A DNA stretch of 64,000 bases from a bacterium D16-56 (GCA_003611875.1 RAYY01000009.1:81085-145084); one strand, 5' to 3'. Counted from the stretch's first letter, positions 18,099 to 27,884 are shown. Notes: generated by a model not told the origin, from the letters alone. A program made the numbers and translations.

Positions 18099-18219
18099 TG
18101 GGTAAAGGTCCCCGCCAAGTCTCCTGCCATATTTCCGGATCATCAAGTTCAATCAGCTTACCAGATATATAAAGATACATAGCTAGTACAGCCTTGCCAC
18201 ATTAATCAGATTACAATTT

Positions 18220-19194
18220 TTATAGGAAGCTTTTACCATAAGGTTTTTCATATACAGTATCAAATATGCTTATTTGCTTCACTTTAAGAGATTTTAATTT
18301 ACGCTCTGTTATTATATCTTGATCTGATATATCACTACACAGTATAGGCGATTTAGGATCATACTGTTTGCAATTATGCTGAACCTTATTATCTGAATCA
18401 TTCGCATAACAATATCTGCATCCATTCCCACATGTGTTATAGGAACCGATTTCAACACTCTCAATACACCCACATTCACTTCTCTGATTTTTATCCTTTT
18501 GTGCTTTTATCTTACAGCCAATTATTTTTTCTATCAACTGTTGATCAATGCAGCAATTGTGTTCCATTCCACATGCAGACAAGTCAATACCTTCCGCACA
18601 AGTTGCAATTTTCATATTATTTTCTCCGGCAATGTACGACAATTTTAATGCAAATTCTTCTAAACGATGCTTTCCCATATGAATCATATTTACTCCCTGC
18701 ATATTCCTCTTTGTTTTTGTATACAAGTCAACAAAGCTTATCACAACTTTATCTGTATATCCACTTAAAGAGTTTGCTATCGTCCGAAAAGCTTTAATAT
18801 GATACGCATCTGTATATTGTTCTGTAAATATTATTGGATCATATCTCCAGATCATTTTCTCCCTTCCTATTTTTAAAGATAAGTTCCTAAAAACATCTAT
18901 CAATATTTTTCTTTTATCTGGCAAATTTGGCTCTATATCTTTACCATAGCCTGTTAAAGTAAATTGAAAATAATAAGAATAGCTTTGCAGATCGTTTATT
19001 TTGTCCAACATTGGCAAAGGATTTTTTGTCCAAAACACAATACAATCCACTAATTGAGGGGACAAATCAATTTTACTTATTTGATGGACATTCATAGGAT
19101 TTCTAACATATACAAATCCTTCTTTCAATCGATTTACAAACCATTCAAAATAATAATTCGGAATGTCAGTTCTCCTGCTCACACTTAAAATCAT
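18220..19194 (-). CDS. DUF1848 family protein with a C-terminal cysteine cluster
   Basis: A 324-residue protein starting MILSVSRRTDIPNYYFEWF with GAGGTG upstream. DUF1848 proteins are widespread in clostridia and carry a cysteine motif of the form CxxGCxYCYAN, seen here as CGNGCRYCYANDSD near residue 260, along with earlier cysteines that may bind an Fe-S cluster. A relationship to radical SAM photolyase-like enzymes has been suggested by annotation, but the function is unknown. It is AT-rich, monocistronic and part of the island next to tRNA-Gln. Confidence 0.85.
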   Translation of the reverse strand: MILSVSRRTDIPNYYFEWFVNRLKEGFVYVRNPMNVHQISKIDLSPQLVDCIVFWTKNPLPMLDKINDLQSYSYYFQFTLTGYGKDIEPNLPDKRKILIDVFRNLSLKIGREKMIWRYDPIIFTEQYTDAYHIKAFRTIANSLSGYTDKVVISFVDLYTKTKRNMQGVNMIHMGKHRLEEFALKLSYIAGENNMKIATCAEGIDLSACGMEHNCCIDQQLIEKIIGCKIKAQKDKNQRSECGCIESVEIGSYNTCGNGCRYCYANDSDNKVQHNCKQYDPKSPILCSDISDQDIITERKLKSLKVKQISIFDTVYEKPYGKSFL

Positions 19195-19286
19195 TAAAAC
19201 ACCTCTACCATATATTTTATATTAAGTCCAAGATATAAATTCAATAGTTTCTCCCATTACAAAATCTGTTCACAAAAATCTGTTTT

Positions 19287-19806
19287 CTAACTCTCAAACG
19301 TTATTGTTTCAGGAATTTTATCATTATTTAACGAATCCATTTTTAATCCTGCTGTTTGCATAGCTTCTACTACTAAAATATTTCCTTCAATGACAATGCC
19401 ATCCTCCACACAGATCAGATTGACGCCATAGTCCTGCATCCGCTGTAAAGAGGTCAGTACATCAGCGGCGTTCCTACCGAAATGGGACAGCTTGAACACA
19501 AGTACAAAACTTACATTGTCCTTACCTGACTCAATATCTCGAAATATTTTCAGAAATTCTGGAGAAATCCAAATGGCGAAGGACATGGCAATGTCCGTGT
19601 GGGCATAAGTCCCGTCATAACGGCCCGTCTTGACTACAATGCCGATAGCGTCCACTCCGGCAATCCATTTGCTGGGAGACATAGTGAAGGCATATGTTCC
19701 AGCCTGACCTCTAAACCCGTCAAATTCGACGAGTTTAAAATTAGGATTGTCGCTCTTATAGCGGACGATGTCGGTCAGTGAAATGAACTCAAAAAATAGT
19801 TTTCCA
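19287..19806 (-). pseudogene. Chimeric remnant: KilA-N domain fused to a serine-recombinase fragment
   Basis: Translating the minus strand from about 19806 gives FISLTDIVRYKSDNPNFKLV, then SPSKWIAGVDAIGIVVKTGR and GTYAHTDIAMSFAIWISPEF, which are consecutive pieces of a KilA-N domain with an internal deletion. The frame then continues straight into FKLSHFGRNAADVLTSLQRM and NLICVEDGIVIEG, the catalytic-domain middle of a large serine recombinase, before ending in unrelated sequence. Neither part is complete. It has no proper start codon in frame upstream. This is a fusion scar from mobile-element decay. Confidence 0.75.
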
Positions 19807-19814
19807 TAAAATAC

Positions 19815-21536
19815 TCAAAATCTCAATCCATTTTCAATTCTAAACAGTTTTTCTTGTTGGGAAAGTTCTATTGCAATATGTGCTTTGTCTAATACAGCCA
19901 CTGGTAATTTGTCCTTTAATATAGAAATTACTAACTGGATATTTTTATTTTGTACAAATTCTGCAACCTTAATTAATTGATTATCATGCATAAGTTCTTT
20001 CTTATCATTGAGCAAAAAATGTAAACACGGAAGTTGTTCCTCATCAGCAAACAATAAATATGCCAAATCAAAACATAAAATTTCTTCCTGTTTCTTACCA
20101 GAACTCATATTAGCATTAAAGGCATTAAATTTATAAAATTGTTGTTCTTTTTTGTTTGTTTCTTTTTTAAACGTAAGTGCATATTTTTCTCCATATAATT
20201 CTTGTGAAATATTAGAAAAAATTTTATTAAATTTTATAACCTGCTCCTTTAACAGAATTTCAAAGTCTCCTGAAAAAAGATAATTATCTATATTATCAAT
20301 TTCCTCATTAAGTGTATCAATATTTTTTCAACTTCATTTAATTGAGAAATTATGCTTTCATACTCACCTTTTATTCTATATTTCTCATTCAATTCAAAAA
20401 TTATTTTTTCTAATTCTTCAAAAGAGTCCCCTTTAGCAACTTCATCTGTCAATTCTTTTTCTTTCCTTAGTAATATGGATAATTCCTCTTGTGAGTCTTG
20501 CAACTTCTGAATTAATTCAGGCAAATCTTGAGAAATATACTTTACCTTTTCTATCACCATATTATTATGAAAAGCAACTAAATCTTCAAATGTTTTTTGA
20601 ACACCAGAAATGTTCTCTGCCACTTCTTCATATAACAATCTTAATTGTTGCAAATCAATATGCGAAATGCTTTGTTCTAAATCCCTCTGAGATTCTTCTA
20701 TTAAATTCTTACGAATTCCAAGTTTGCTGATTAATGCACTTGTTCTATTAATATTATATTTAACAATATTAAGTTGCTCCAAATCTTCTTCTAATGTTTT
20801 ATTCAAATTAAAAGATGCCTTTTTTTCATTAAAAGCATCAATTTCATCATCAACCAAATCTAATGCTATTTCATAGGTTGTTTTTGTTTGCTTTTTTCTA
20901 AATGCTCTCTAAATGTTTTTTCTTGATTGATTTTAGTAACTAGTGCCTGTTTTTTGCCCCTTCATTAAAAGTACATCCTAACAAATATAAATATAATGTT
21001 TCATGTTCTACATCTGAAGTAAACTTATCCAACGTTTTTAAAGTATTATTTATGCTATCATCTTTATAACGGATATTATGAGATATAATTTGTCTAAAAC
21101 TAGGTTTTTCGACATCTTTATCTGGTATTATATTTTTTTCTAATTCATCTTCAAAATCTTTATCAAGAACAGTTTTTCCATTAATTTTTCTAACAGCCTT
21201 TTTTCTTTGCAAAAAATTCCTCTGAATTTCTAATTGTTTCGCGTTTGAATCATTTAAGTCTTCAGTTAAAATAAGCTTAATTTCTATTTCCTCATCACAC
21301 AAAAAATTTTTTACAACATCATAAGTTTCTTTTTTATTTTCTGTATCTGTATAAATTATACTCCCTTTCGCCCCCAAGCAAAAATCGATCAATTTTAAGA
21401 CCGTTGTTTTTCCAACATTATTTCCTGTTGATTTAGTATCTTCGGCAGGGGTATCATCAATAATTATATTTAGCCCAGAGTAAAAGTCTATTTTTTTCAC
21501 ACTTCTTTGATAAAATTCTACCACTGATGAATACAA
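19815..21536 (-). pseudogene. DUF2326 / ABC-three-component-type ATPase, broken by three frameshifts
   Basis: The N-terminal piece (20940-21536) has a Walker A motif GNNVGKTTVLKLIDFCLGAKG, the middle (20288-20857) is a long coiled coil, and the C-terminal piece (19815-20108) has SSGKKQEEILCFDLAYLLFA, an SMC-like signature and Walker B region. This layout matches DUF2326 ATPases of ABC-3C systems, proposed prokaryotic defence modules. The pieces rejoin if one A is restored in each of three A runs (minus-strand positions near 20950, 20890 and 20325), giving about 570 residues. The partner effector and middle component are not found. Degradation or sequencing error are the alternatives. Confidence 0.8.
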
Positions 21537-21589
21537 TAAGTCAACCTATCAATACTTTGCAGATATCAATAATACCCTCCTCCTTCATC

Positions 21590-21741
21590 TTAAATTATTA
21601 CCCCAAAATATTTCAACGCATCCTTTATCGCTTCCACTTTCTCCGCTGTCGGATGCTTCCCCGGCTGTTTCAATTTCTCTACCGCATTCGGAGCATCATA
21701 CATCGGCAAATCCTAACTCCCTCTTTATCTCTGCAATATAT
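21590..21741 (-). pseudogene. Remnant of the small domain found at the RlmD C-terminus
   Basis: Two frames joined by a one-base shift read YIAEIKRELGFAD and then YDAPNAVEKLKQPGKHPTAE followed by KVEAIKDALKYFGVII. This parallels the end of the neighbouring rlmD product (YIAQVKQKCG ... CPPEKERAIREALKYFKMI). It is a diverged, broken copy of the same domain, joined directly to the Doc remnant. Confidence 0.6.
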
Positions 21742-21999
21742 ATAGTAGAAATTGTAACGATAACGTGATTGCAAGCCTTTTATTGCTGTCAGCAAAACAG
21801 TGAAATTCACAGGTGCAAAAGAATAAATGTGTCAGCTTATCACGAATGTCGGATAATATTCATCGTTTTGTATATGCTGCAAAACACTGTCAAGCTTTCC
21901 AATATCCAAGTATTCATAGATTCCACCGCCACTGTATTTGATGGTCTTTTTATGTATTACCTCTGCTTGTTCGAGCGTTAAATAAATAATCCCGTCCAT
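21730..21999 (-). pseudogene. Doc/Fic-family toxin remnant
   Basis: An ATG at 21999, preceded by GGAGC, opens MDGIIYLTLEQAEVIHKKTI and continues KYSGGGIYEYLDIGKLDSVL, the N-terminus of death-on-curing proteins. After a frameshift near 21865 the sequence continues DKLTHLFFCTCEFHCFADSN followed by KRLAITLSLQFLL, which contains a Fic-type HxFxDxNKR active-site motif. Doc proteins phosphorylate EF-Tu. The ATG overlaps the stop of the RhuM-like gene, the usual arrangement. The frameshift and abrupt end mean it should be inactive. Confidence 0.7.
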
Positions 22000-22000
22000 T

Positions 22001-23016
22001 TTAATCCCGCTCCTTTAACCTGCGTAAAACTTCTTGATTTTCCTGCATCAGCTTGTCCAATTCATCCCCTGCAACACCCAGAAATTTTTCATATTCATCT
22101 TTATCCAGAGGTTGTATATACTCTGATAATTGATAATGAAAGGCATCCCTTAGTGCCATATCACGACTCGCCATTTTTACTCGTCCGCGTTGGATGAGTG
22201 GCTTCCACAGTGCCATATTTTCAAAACATCTAAACAATTCTTCCGCTTCCTGTTGTGTTAAAATATGGTCCACTCGTTCATATTCACACTTTATAGCATC
22301 GGCAAGACCGCTCTCATAGGCTGCGATAATATCCAATATTTCACTATAAAAAGTATCTCGAACCTTATCATTTGCTTTCAAATCCAAAATTTTCTTATAC
22401 TCTTTTTCTTTTTCCCTAAATATACTTCCATATATCATATCAGTAAAATGAGCATATTTATATCGATTATCTTCCACATAGTTTTTTAACGCATCAGTAA
22501 ATTGCCTACGGTAATTATCTTCTTGCAAAGAGGAAAAAACAAAATCTTTATCCCGCTGGTTAATATATTTTGTTCCGCCGACTGTCTTACGATTAATGAG
22601 GTCAATAACTATATCCAACATCAACTGTCGCAAGGCTCTTGCTTTATCACTTTCAGATAAAAGCATAGCCATATTCAAAAATGCACGAAAATCAAATACT
22701 CCAAGCACTGTTGTTTTGGTAGAGACACAAATGTCCTTACCAGAATCCTTTACGGATTCTAAAAAATCTTTTAGTTTTTTCCCACGAAGCACCTGATAGC
22801 CATTTGCAGAAAGTTCTTCTCCATTTTGTTCCAAATAGCGACTAATTGTTCTTATATCAACTTCAAAAAATTAGCTGTCATTTCGCGAGTTACAAAGATT
22901 TTACCATCCCATAAAATACCATCTATTCCTGACTTCTGTTGTATTTCGTCAATGGCAATTTCATTATTTAATATATTTTGTCTGTCCAGCCTTGAATTTG
23001 TTAAATCTTTTGCCAT
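22001..23016 (-). pseudogene. RhuM-family (virulence RhuM) protein with one frameshift
   Basis: The N-terminal piece starts MAKDLTNSRLDRQNILNNEI with AGGAGG 6 bp upstream and stops after NFLKLI. The main piece (22001-22834) contains the RhuM core (FRAFLNMAMLLSESDKARAL, KTVGGTKYINQRDKDFVF). Restoring one base in a run of six T at 22863-22868 joins them as NFFEVDIRTISRYLEQNGEE, giving about 338 residues. RhuM-like proteins often precede Fic/Doc toxins and may act as antitoxins. Here the Doc gene overlaps the stop and is also broken. Confidence 0.8.
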
Positions 23017-23038
23017 ACTTAACCTCCTGTTCAACGAG

Positions 23039-24754
23039 TTATGAAATCATCTTAAAATATTTCAATGCCTCCCTAATGGCCCTTTCCTTCTCAGGCGGGC
23101 ACTTTGGCTGTCTAAAGTTTTCCGATTTCGGCAGGTTATAATTTGCCCTCTCAATAATCCCACATTTCTGCTTTACCTGTGCGATATACAAGCTGCTGAC
23201 TTTCAATCCGCTTTGCTTGAGAACATAATCCTTGATTTCCTCATATGTTGCTTTACTCTCTGCCGCCGTCAAATCAATTTCATCCATCTCTAATTCCACA
23301 TTGATATGCTTCAACTTTTTTGATTTAAGTTTTGAGAGCAACACGATACTTTCCACATTCCCAGTAAACGGAAACATATCCACACAGCACCCCCGCTCCA
23401 CCCGATACCCATTCCCCACAAGCACTTCCAAATCCCGGGCCAAGCTGGTAGGCTTACACGACACATAGACCATGCTGTCCACACCAAACCCGATAATCCT
23501 TTGAAGCGCCTTGGGATGGACTCCGTCACGAGGAGGATCCAATATAATTATATCCGGTTTTTCCTCAATCTCTCCCACCACCTTCAGCACATCCCCGGCA
23601 AGAAACTCACAATTTGCAAGACCATTGCGCTCTGCATTTTCCCGTGCCGCTTCTACGGCTTCATTCACAATCTCCACTCCCACAACTCGCTTCGCCACAG
23701 GAGAGGTGATCTGAGCAATCGTTCCGGTTCCGCTGTAAAGATCAAATACTACCTTATCCCTGGTATCCCCCACATATTCCCGCACCGTCTCATACAGCAC
23801 CTCCGCGCCCAAGGAATTTGTCTGAAAAAAAGAAAACGGAGTAATACGAAACTTCATTCCCAAAAGTTCCTCATAAAAATAATCCCTGCCCGTCAAAATC
23901 TCCGTCTCATCACTTTGCACCACGTCTGCCAGACTGTCATTTTTAATATGAAGAATCCCCGCAAAGCTTCCGTCCAGCTCCAGCCTTTCCAGCTCCTGGC
24001 GCCATCCCTCCAGAAGCTCCTGTTCTGTCTGCTTTTCTGTGGCTTCTTCTGTCATTTCTGTTCCCGAAAGCTCAAAATCCTTTCCTATCTTCCAGTACGT
24101 CTGCGTTGTCGTCACCAGCCCCACCAGAATCTCTCCGGTCTTCACTGCCCTGCGCACCAGCAAATGCCTCAGATACCCTTTATGCTGCAGCTTTCTATAA
24201 TAGGTTGTCCCGGCTGCGTCAAAATAGTCTAATGTTGCCCTCAAAATGCGGCAGAAGTCAGAATGCACGATCTGACACTGTTCTGTCGTAACAATATCGT
24301 AAAAGCTTCCCCGCCGATGCATTCCCAATGCCAGAGGGCCATCCTTATATTCATCTCCAAAAGAAAATTCCATCTTGTTTCGATAAGCGTCTGAAACCGG
24401 ACTTCCCTTCATCCCTTCAAATCCCCAATCGCCGCATACTCTATCTACCAGCTCTTTTACCTGTCTTTCCTTCAGTCTCAGCTGCTCCTCATAGGGAAGG
24501 CTCTGATACAAACACCCTCCGCAGGATCCAAAATGAGGACAGACCCCTTCTGTTTTCTCCAAAGGCGACTTCTTCAGCACCTCCAATAACCGTCCCTCTA
24601 TTCTTCCCTTCTGTTTTTTATTGACAGCAAATCGGATTTCCTGCCCGGGAAGGACATTCTTTACAATCACTTTTTCCCCATCAATCCAAAGGATTCCTTT
24701 ATTTGGGAAATCAATAGCATCCACAATACCTTTATAGATCTCTCCTTTTTTCAT
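23039..24754 (-). CDS. rlmD: 23S rRNA (uracil-5-)-methyltransferase RlmD/RlmCD with a C-terminal extra domain
   Basis: The N-terminus is a TRAM domain (KGIVDAIDFPNKG), then the 4Fe-4S cysteines (CPHFGSCGGCLYQ), and the SAM-dependent methyltransferase core with FDLYSGTGTIAQ, DPPRDGVH and the catalytic cysteine in VYVSCKPTSLARDL. In Firmicutes one enzyme (RlmCD) methylates both U747 and U1939. After the core, about 90 residues form an additional module (TAAESKATYEEIKDYVLKQS ... CPPEKERAIREAL) seen in Lachnospiraceae homologues. I prefer the ATG at 24754, 9 bp from AAGGAGG, to one three codons upstream. About 571 residues. Confidence 0.92.
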   Translation of the reverse strand: MKKGEIYKGIVDAIDFPNKGILWIDGEKVIVKNVLPGQEIRFAVNKKQKGRIEGRLLEVLKKSPLEKTEGVCPHFGSCGGCLYQSLPYEEQLRLKERQVKELVDRVCGDWGFEGMKGSPVSDAYRNKMEFSFGDEYKDGPLALGMHRRGSFYDIVTTEQCQIVHSDFCRILRATLDYFDAAGTTYYRKLQHKGYLRHLLVRRAVKTGEILVGLVTTTQTYWKIGKDFELSGTEMTEEATEKQTEQELLEGWRQELERLELDGSFAGILHIKNDSLADVVQSDETEILTGRDYFYEELLGMKFRITPFSFFQTNSLGAEVLYETVREYVGDTRDKVVFDLYSGTGTIAQITSPVAKRVVGVEIVNEAVEAARENAERNGLANCEFLAGDVLKVVGEIEEKPDIIILDPPRDGVHPKALQRIIGFGVDSMVYVSCKPTSLARDLEVLVGNGYRVERGCCVDMFPFTGNVESIVLLSKLKSKKLKHINVELEMDEIDLTAAESKATYEEIKDYVLKQSGLKVSSLYIAQVKQKCGIIERANYNLPKSENFRQPKCPPEKERAIREALKYFKMIS

Positions 24755-24897
24755 TTCATCCATCCTCCTTGCTTTTCAAATGCTCCTTTAATTTTCATAC
24801 CTGAGATTCCCGCTTCAGCTGCATTCCCCAATTTACCGACATTCTAATAAACCACTGCTCTTTTTCATTTCCCACGCAGCATCCCACACAAAGAAAA

Positions 24898-24925
24898 AGC
24901 GTGTCCCCATTTTATGAGACACGCT
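24898..24925 (-). terminator. Terminator after the acidic membrane protein gene
   Basis: An 8-bp perfect stem (AGCGTGTC, 24898-24905, with GACACGCT, 24918-24925), followed on the minus strand by TTTTTCTTTG. It sits directly at the stop of the gene at 24932. Confidence 0.75.
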
Positions 24926-24931
24926 CTGTTC

Positions 24932-25240
24932 TTATTCTTCTTCCTTCTTATCCTCGGCGTCAGCAGTATCTTCCTCATCCTCAAAGAAGTCATCATCGAA
25001 GTCATCATCAAAATCGTCCTCAAAATCCTCCAGATAATCCGGAGTAAAGAAGCGGTACACGCCATATGCAATTGCCGCAACTGCTGCAACCGCGCCAATA
25101 ATAGCCAGCGCCCAAAGAATACAATTTTTCTTCTTTTCCTCCTCCTCTTTTCTGTGCAGGAAATCATTCAGCTTTGTGGAATTAATGATTTCTTCCACAC
25201 GATTCAGGGCATCCTTACTCACCGTGTCAAACCTTCCCAT
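24932..25240 (-). CDS. Small single-pass membrane protein with an acidic tail
   Basis: About 102 residues from the ATG at 25240 (AAAGGA upstream; the frame opens at 25273). The N-terminal half is helical and charged (MGRFDTVSKDALNRVEEIIN), followed by one membrane segment (CILWALAIIGAVAAVAAIAYGVY, here given in part) and a tail made of repeated DDFDD units. No function is known. Similar proteins with an N-terminal MGRFD motif occur beside pcrA in related clostridia. The orientation is probably N-in with the acidic tail outside. Confidence 0.75.
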   Translation of the reverse strand: MGRFDTVSKDALNRVEEIINSTKLNDFLHRKEEEEKKKNCILWALAIIGAVAAVAAIAYGVYRFFTPDYLEDFEDDFDDDFDDDFFEDEEDTADAEDKKEEE

Positions 25241-25354
25241 TTCACTCACGTCCTTTCTATCGTCATGACACATTTTTCATGTGCATTGATTAGATTATTA
25301 TACCATTACTTTTCTTTTTTTACTATCCTATTTTATTCAAATTTCAAAAAAATA

Positions 25355-27625
25355 TCACAATTTCTCCAATTTGGCAACTGACGCAAACATTTTTTTCACG
25401 CCATACCGGTCAAATTCCACTGCCACCTCAAAATCTCTGGCTCCATCCACCACTGACTGCACCGTGCCTTCTCCAAACCTTCCATGGCGCACCCGGTCCC
25501 CGGCACCGTACTCTAAGGCCGCTGCTTTCTTTATGGTAAACTCTCTGCCGAATCCTGGTGTCCCTCCTCCGGCTGCAGGCTTAAACTGCTTTGGGGTTCC
25601 AAACTGTTTTTCTGTATACTTTGCAGTCTGGGAGGCATAGGCATTGGCCCTCACTCCCGGCCGGATAAGATCCACCAGCTCCTGGGGGATCTCCTCCACA
25701 AACCGGCTGACCTTGGAATAGTGGGTCTCTCCTTTAGTCATGCGCATCTGAGCAGCCGTCATAGTCAGGCGCTCCCTGGCCCTGGTGATCCCCACATAAC
25801 AAAGTCTTCTCTCCTCCTCAATATCAGTAGGATCCTCTGACATAATAGACATAGAACTGGGAAACAGCCCATCCTCCATTCCGCTTAAATAGACCACTGG
25901 AAATTCCAGCCCTTTGGCACTGTGCAGCGTCATAAGCGTCACCCGGTCTTCCGAATCATCCATCCGGTCAACATCCGCCACTAAAGATACCTCCTCCAAA
26001 AAGCCGTTCAGATTTGGATTTTCACTATCTGTGCAATAGCTGGCTGCTTTATTGATCAGCTCATCAATGTTTTCCAGCCGTGCCTTTGCCTCCTCCTCTC
26101 CCTCTGCTTCAAGCTCTTTTCCATATCCTGTCTCCTCCACAATATCACGAATCAATCCGGGAAGACCATACCTTCCATTTGTCTTAAAAGCCTCATCCTC
26201 CTGCATCCCAAGTTCCCATGCCTGATTCCTTCTGGCAAAATCCTCGATCTGGCTGACAAATCCCTGTATCTTGCCTGCCGCCTTTCCCATACCTGGTATG
26301 GAGGCCGCCTGGACACAGCTCTGGTAAAAGCTTAACCCCTGTTCCCCGGCCCAGGCCACAATCTTCCCAATGGAAGATGTCCCGATTCCCCGCTTAGGTA
26401 CATTAATAATCCTCTGAACAGCAAGATCGTCCCGTCCATTGGCAATGGTCTTTAAATAACAGAGAATATCCTTGATCTCCTTGCGCTGATAAAAATTCAC
26501 CCCTCCTACCAGTCGGTAAGGAATATTATAAGAAATGCATTTTTCTTCCATGAGGCGGGACTGGGCATTGGTCCGGTACAATACTGCAAAATCCCGGTAG
26601 CTCCTCCCCTGGGCTAAAATATCCTGGATAACTCCCTCCGCCTCCTCAAAAGCCTGTCCATACTGCCGGAACATTACAAGAGGCCCCTCCTCATTGGCAG
26701 TCCACAAGGTCTTTTGCTTTCTCCCCCTGTTGTTGCAGATCACTGCATTCGCCGCATCCAGGATATGAGCCGTAGAGCGGTAATTCTGCTCCAGCTTGAT
26801 CACCTTGGTTCCCGGAAATGTTTCCTCAAAATTCAGAATATTTCCAATGTCAGCCCCTCGAAACTTATAAATGGACTGATCATCATCCCCCACCACACAA
26901 AGATTTCCGTACTTTCGTGCCAGCAAGGCAATCAATTCAAACTGTGCCGTATTCGTGTCCTGATACTCATCCACCATAATATAACGGAATCTTTCCTGAT
27001 AATAATCCAACACCTCTCCATTCACCCGGAATAAATCTACCGTCTTAAAAATCAAATCATCAAAATCAAGAGCATTGTTCTTTTTCAGCTCTCCCTGATA
27101 TGCTTCATACACATCTGCCGCTTTTCTCAAGTTCCAATCACCCTGGCTGTTTTTCCGAAATTCCTCTGTTCCAATCAGCTCATTTTTTGCTTTGGAAATA
27201 ATGGACATCATGGACCGCTCCCGATACTGCTTTGGGTCCAGATTCAGGTTTTTGATCACCTGCTTCATCAACATCTTCTGATCATCTGCATCATAAATCG
27301 TAAAATTATTCTCATATCCCAGATACTCAATAAAGCGCCGCAAAATCCGCACACAAAGAGAGTGGAACGTACTGACCCAGACGCTTCCCGCACCTGCCTT
27401 TACCAGACGATCCACTCGCTCCCTCATCTCTCCTGCCGCCTTATTTGTAAAGGTAATGGCCAGGATATTCCAGGGATTTACCCCCCTTTCTTCTATCAGA
27501 CAGGCGACCCTGTGTGTCAGTACCCGCGTCTTTCCTGAACCGGCTCCCGCCAAAATAAGAAGCGGACCCTCTGTGTGCAAAACAGCCTCTCTCTGTTTTG
27601 GATTCAAAGTATCAATCATTTCCAT
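25355..27625 (-). CDS. pcrA: ATP-dependent DNA helicase PcrA (UvrD/Rep family)
   Basis: A 756-residue superfamily 1A 3'-5' helicase. Walker A is GAGSGKTRVLTHRVA near residue 33, Walker B is MVDEYQDTN near 225, motif III is VGDDDQSIYKFRGA, motif IV includes LEQNYRSTAHIL, and motif VI is CYVGITRARERL. The C-terminal Tudor-like domain (GDRVRHGRFGEGTV) binds RNA polymerase. PcrA acts in nucleotide excision repair, plasmid rolling-circle replication and removal of R-loops. Length and all motifs are complete. Confidence 0.97.
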   Translation of the reverse strand: MEMIDTLNPKQREAVLHTEGPLLILAGAGSGKTRVLTHRVACLIEERGVNPWNILAITFTNKAAGEMRERVDRLVKAGAGSVWVSTFHSLCVRILRRFIEYLGYENNFTIYDADDQKMLMKQVIKNLNLDPKQYRERSMMSIISKAKNELIGTEEFRKNSQGDWNLRKAADVYEAYQGELKKNNALDFDDLIFKTVDLFRVNGEVLDYYQERFRYIMVDEYQDTNTAQFELIALLARKYGNLCVVGDDDQSIYKFRGADIGNILNFEETFPGTKVIKLEQNYRSTAHILDAANAVICNNRGRKQKTLWTANEEGPLVMFRQYGQAFEEAEGVIQDILAQGRSYRDFAVLYRTNAQSRLMEEKCISYNIPYRLVGGVNFYQRKEIKDILCYLKTIANGRDDLAVQRIINVPKRGIGTSSIGKIVAWAGEQGLSFYQSCVQAASIPGMGKAAGKIQGFVSQIEDFARRNQAWELGMQEDEAFKTNGRYGLPGLIRDIVEETGYGKELEAEGEEEAKARLENIDELINKAASYCTDSENPNLNGFLEEVSLVADVDRMDDSEDRVTLMTLHSAKGLEFPVVYLSGMEDGLFPSSMSIMSEDPTDIEEERRLCYVGITRARERLTMTAAQMRMTKGETHYSKVSRFVEEIPQELVDLIRPGVRANAYASQTAKYTEKQFGTPKQFKPAAGGGTPGFGREFTIKKAAALEYGAGDRVRHGRFGEGTVQSVVDGARDFEVAVEFDRYGVKKMFASVAKLEKL

Positions 27626-27649
27626 ATGTATTCCTGATCCTTTCCTCTA

Positions 27650-27763
27650 AGTAAACCTTCATGCGCCCGGCAGCGGACGCACCACCGTCCCATGAAAATC
27701 CGGCAGGCGCACTTGGAATACCTGATTAGAATCGCCTCCGGCGATGGGACTTTCAAAGTAAAC
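27650..27763 (+). repeat. Palindromic interspersed repeat, copy B
   Basis: A full 114-bp copy. It begins AGTAAACCTTCATGCGCCCGG, contains the core GCGGACGCACCACC, and ends GGCGATGGGACTTTCAAAGT plus AAAC. The two ends are inverted relative to each other (AGTAAAC and GTTTACT). It lies 25 bp upstream of the pcrA start. Confidence 0.8.
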
Positions 27764-27811
27764 AGCAGTGTGAAATACCCGCTAAGTATTATATCATGAG
27801 GAAGATTATAA

Positions 27812-27854
27812 AGCAAGGGTGCAGATACTGCCGCACAGCCTCTGCACCCTTGCT
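27812..27854 (-). terminator. Strong hairpin terminator after the coiled-coil gene
   Basis: A 13-bp perfect stem (27812-27824 with 27842-27854; arm AGCAAGGGTGCAG) and 17-base loop, followed on the minus strand by TTTATAATC. It lies 31 bp after the stop of the gene at 27885. Confidence 0.65.
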
Positions 27855-27884
27855 AGGTTATAATTCACACAGTCTCTCCATTCT

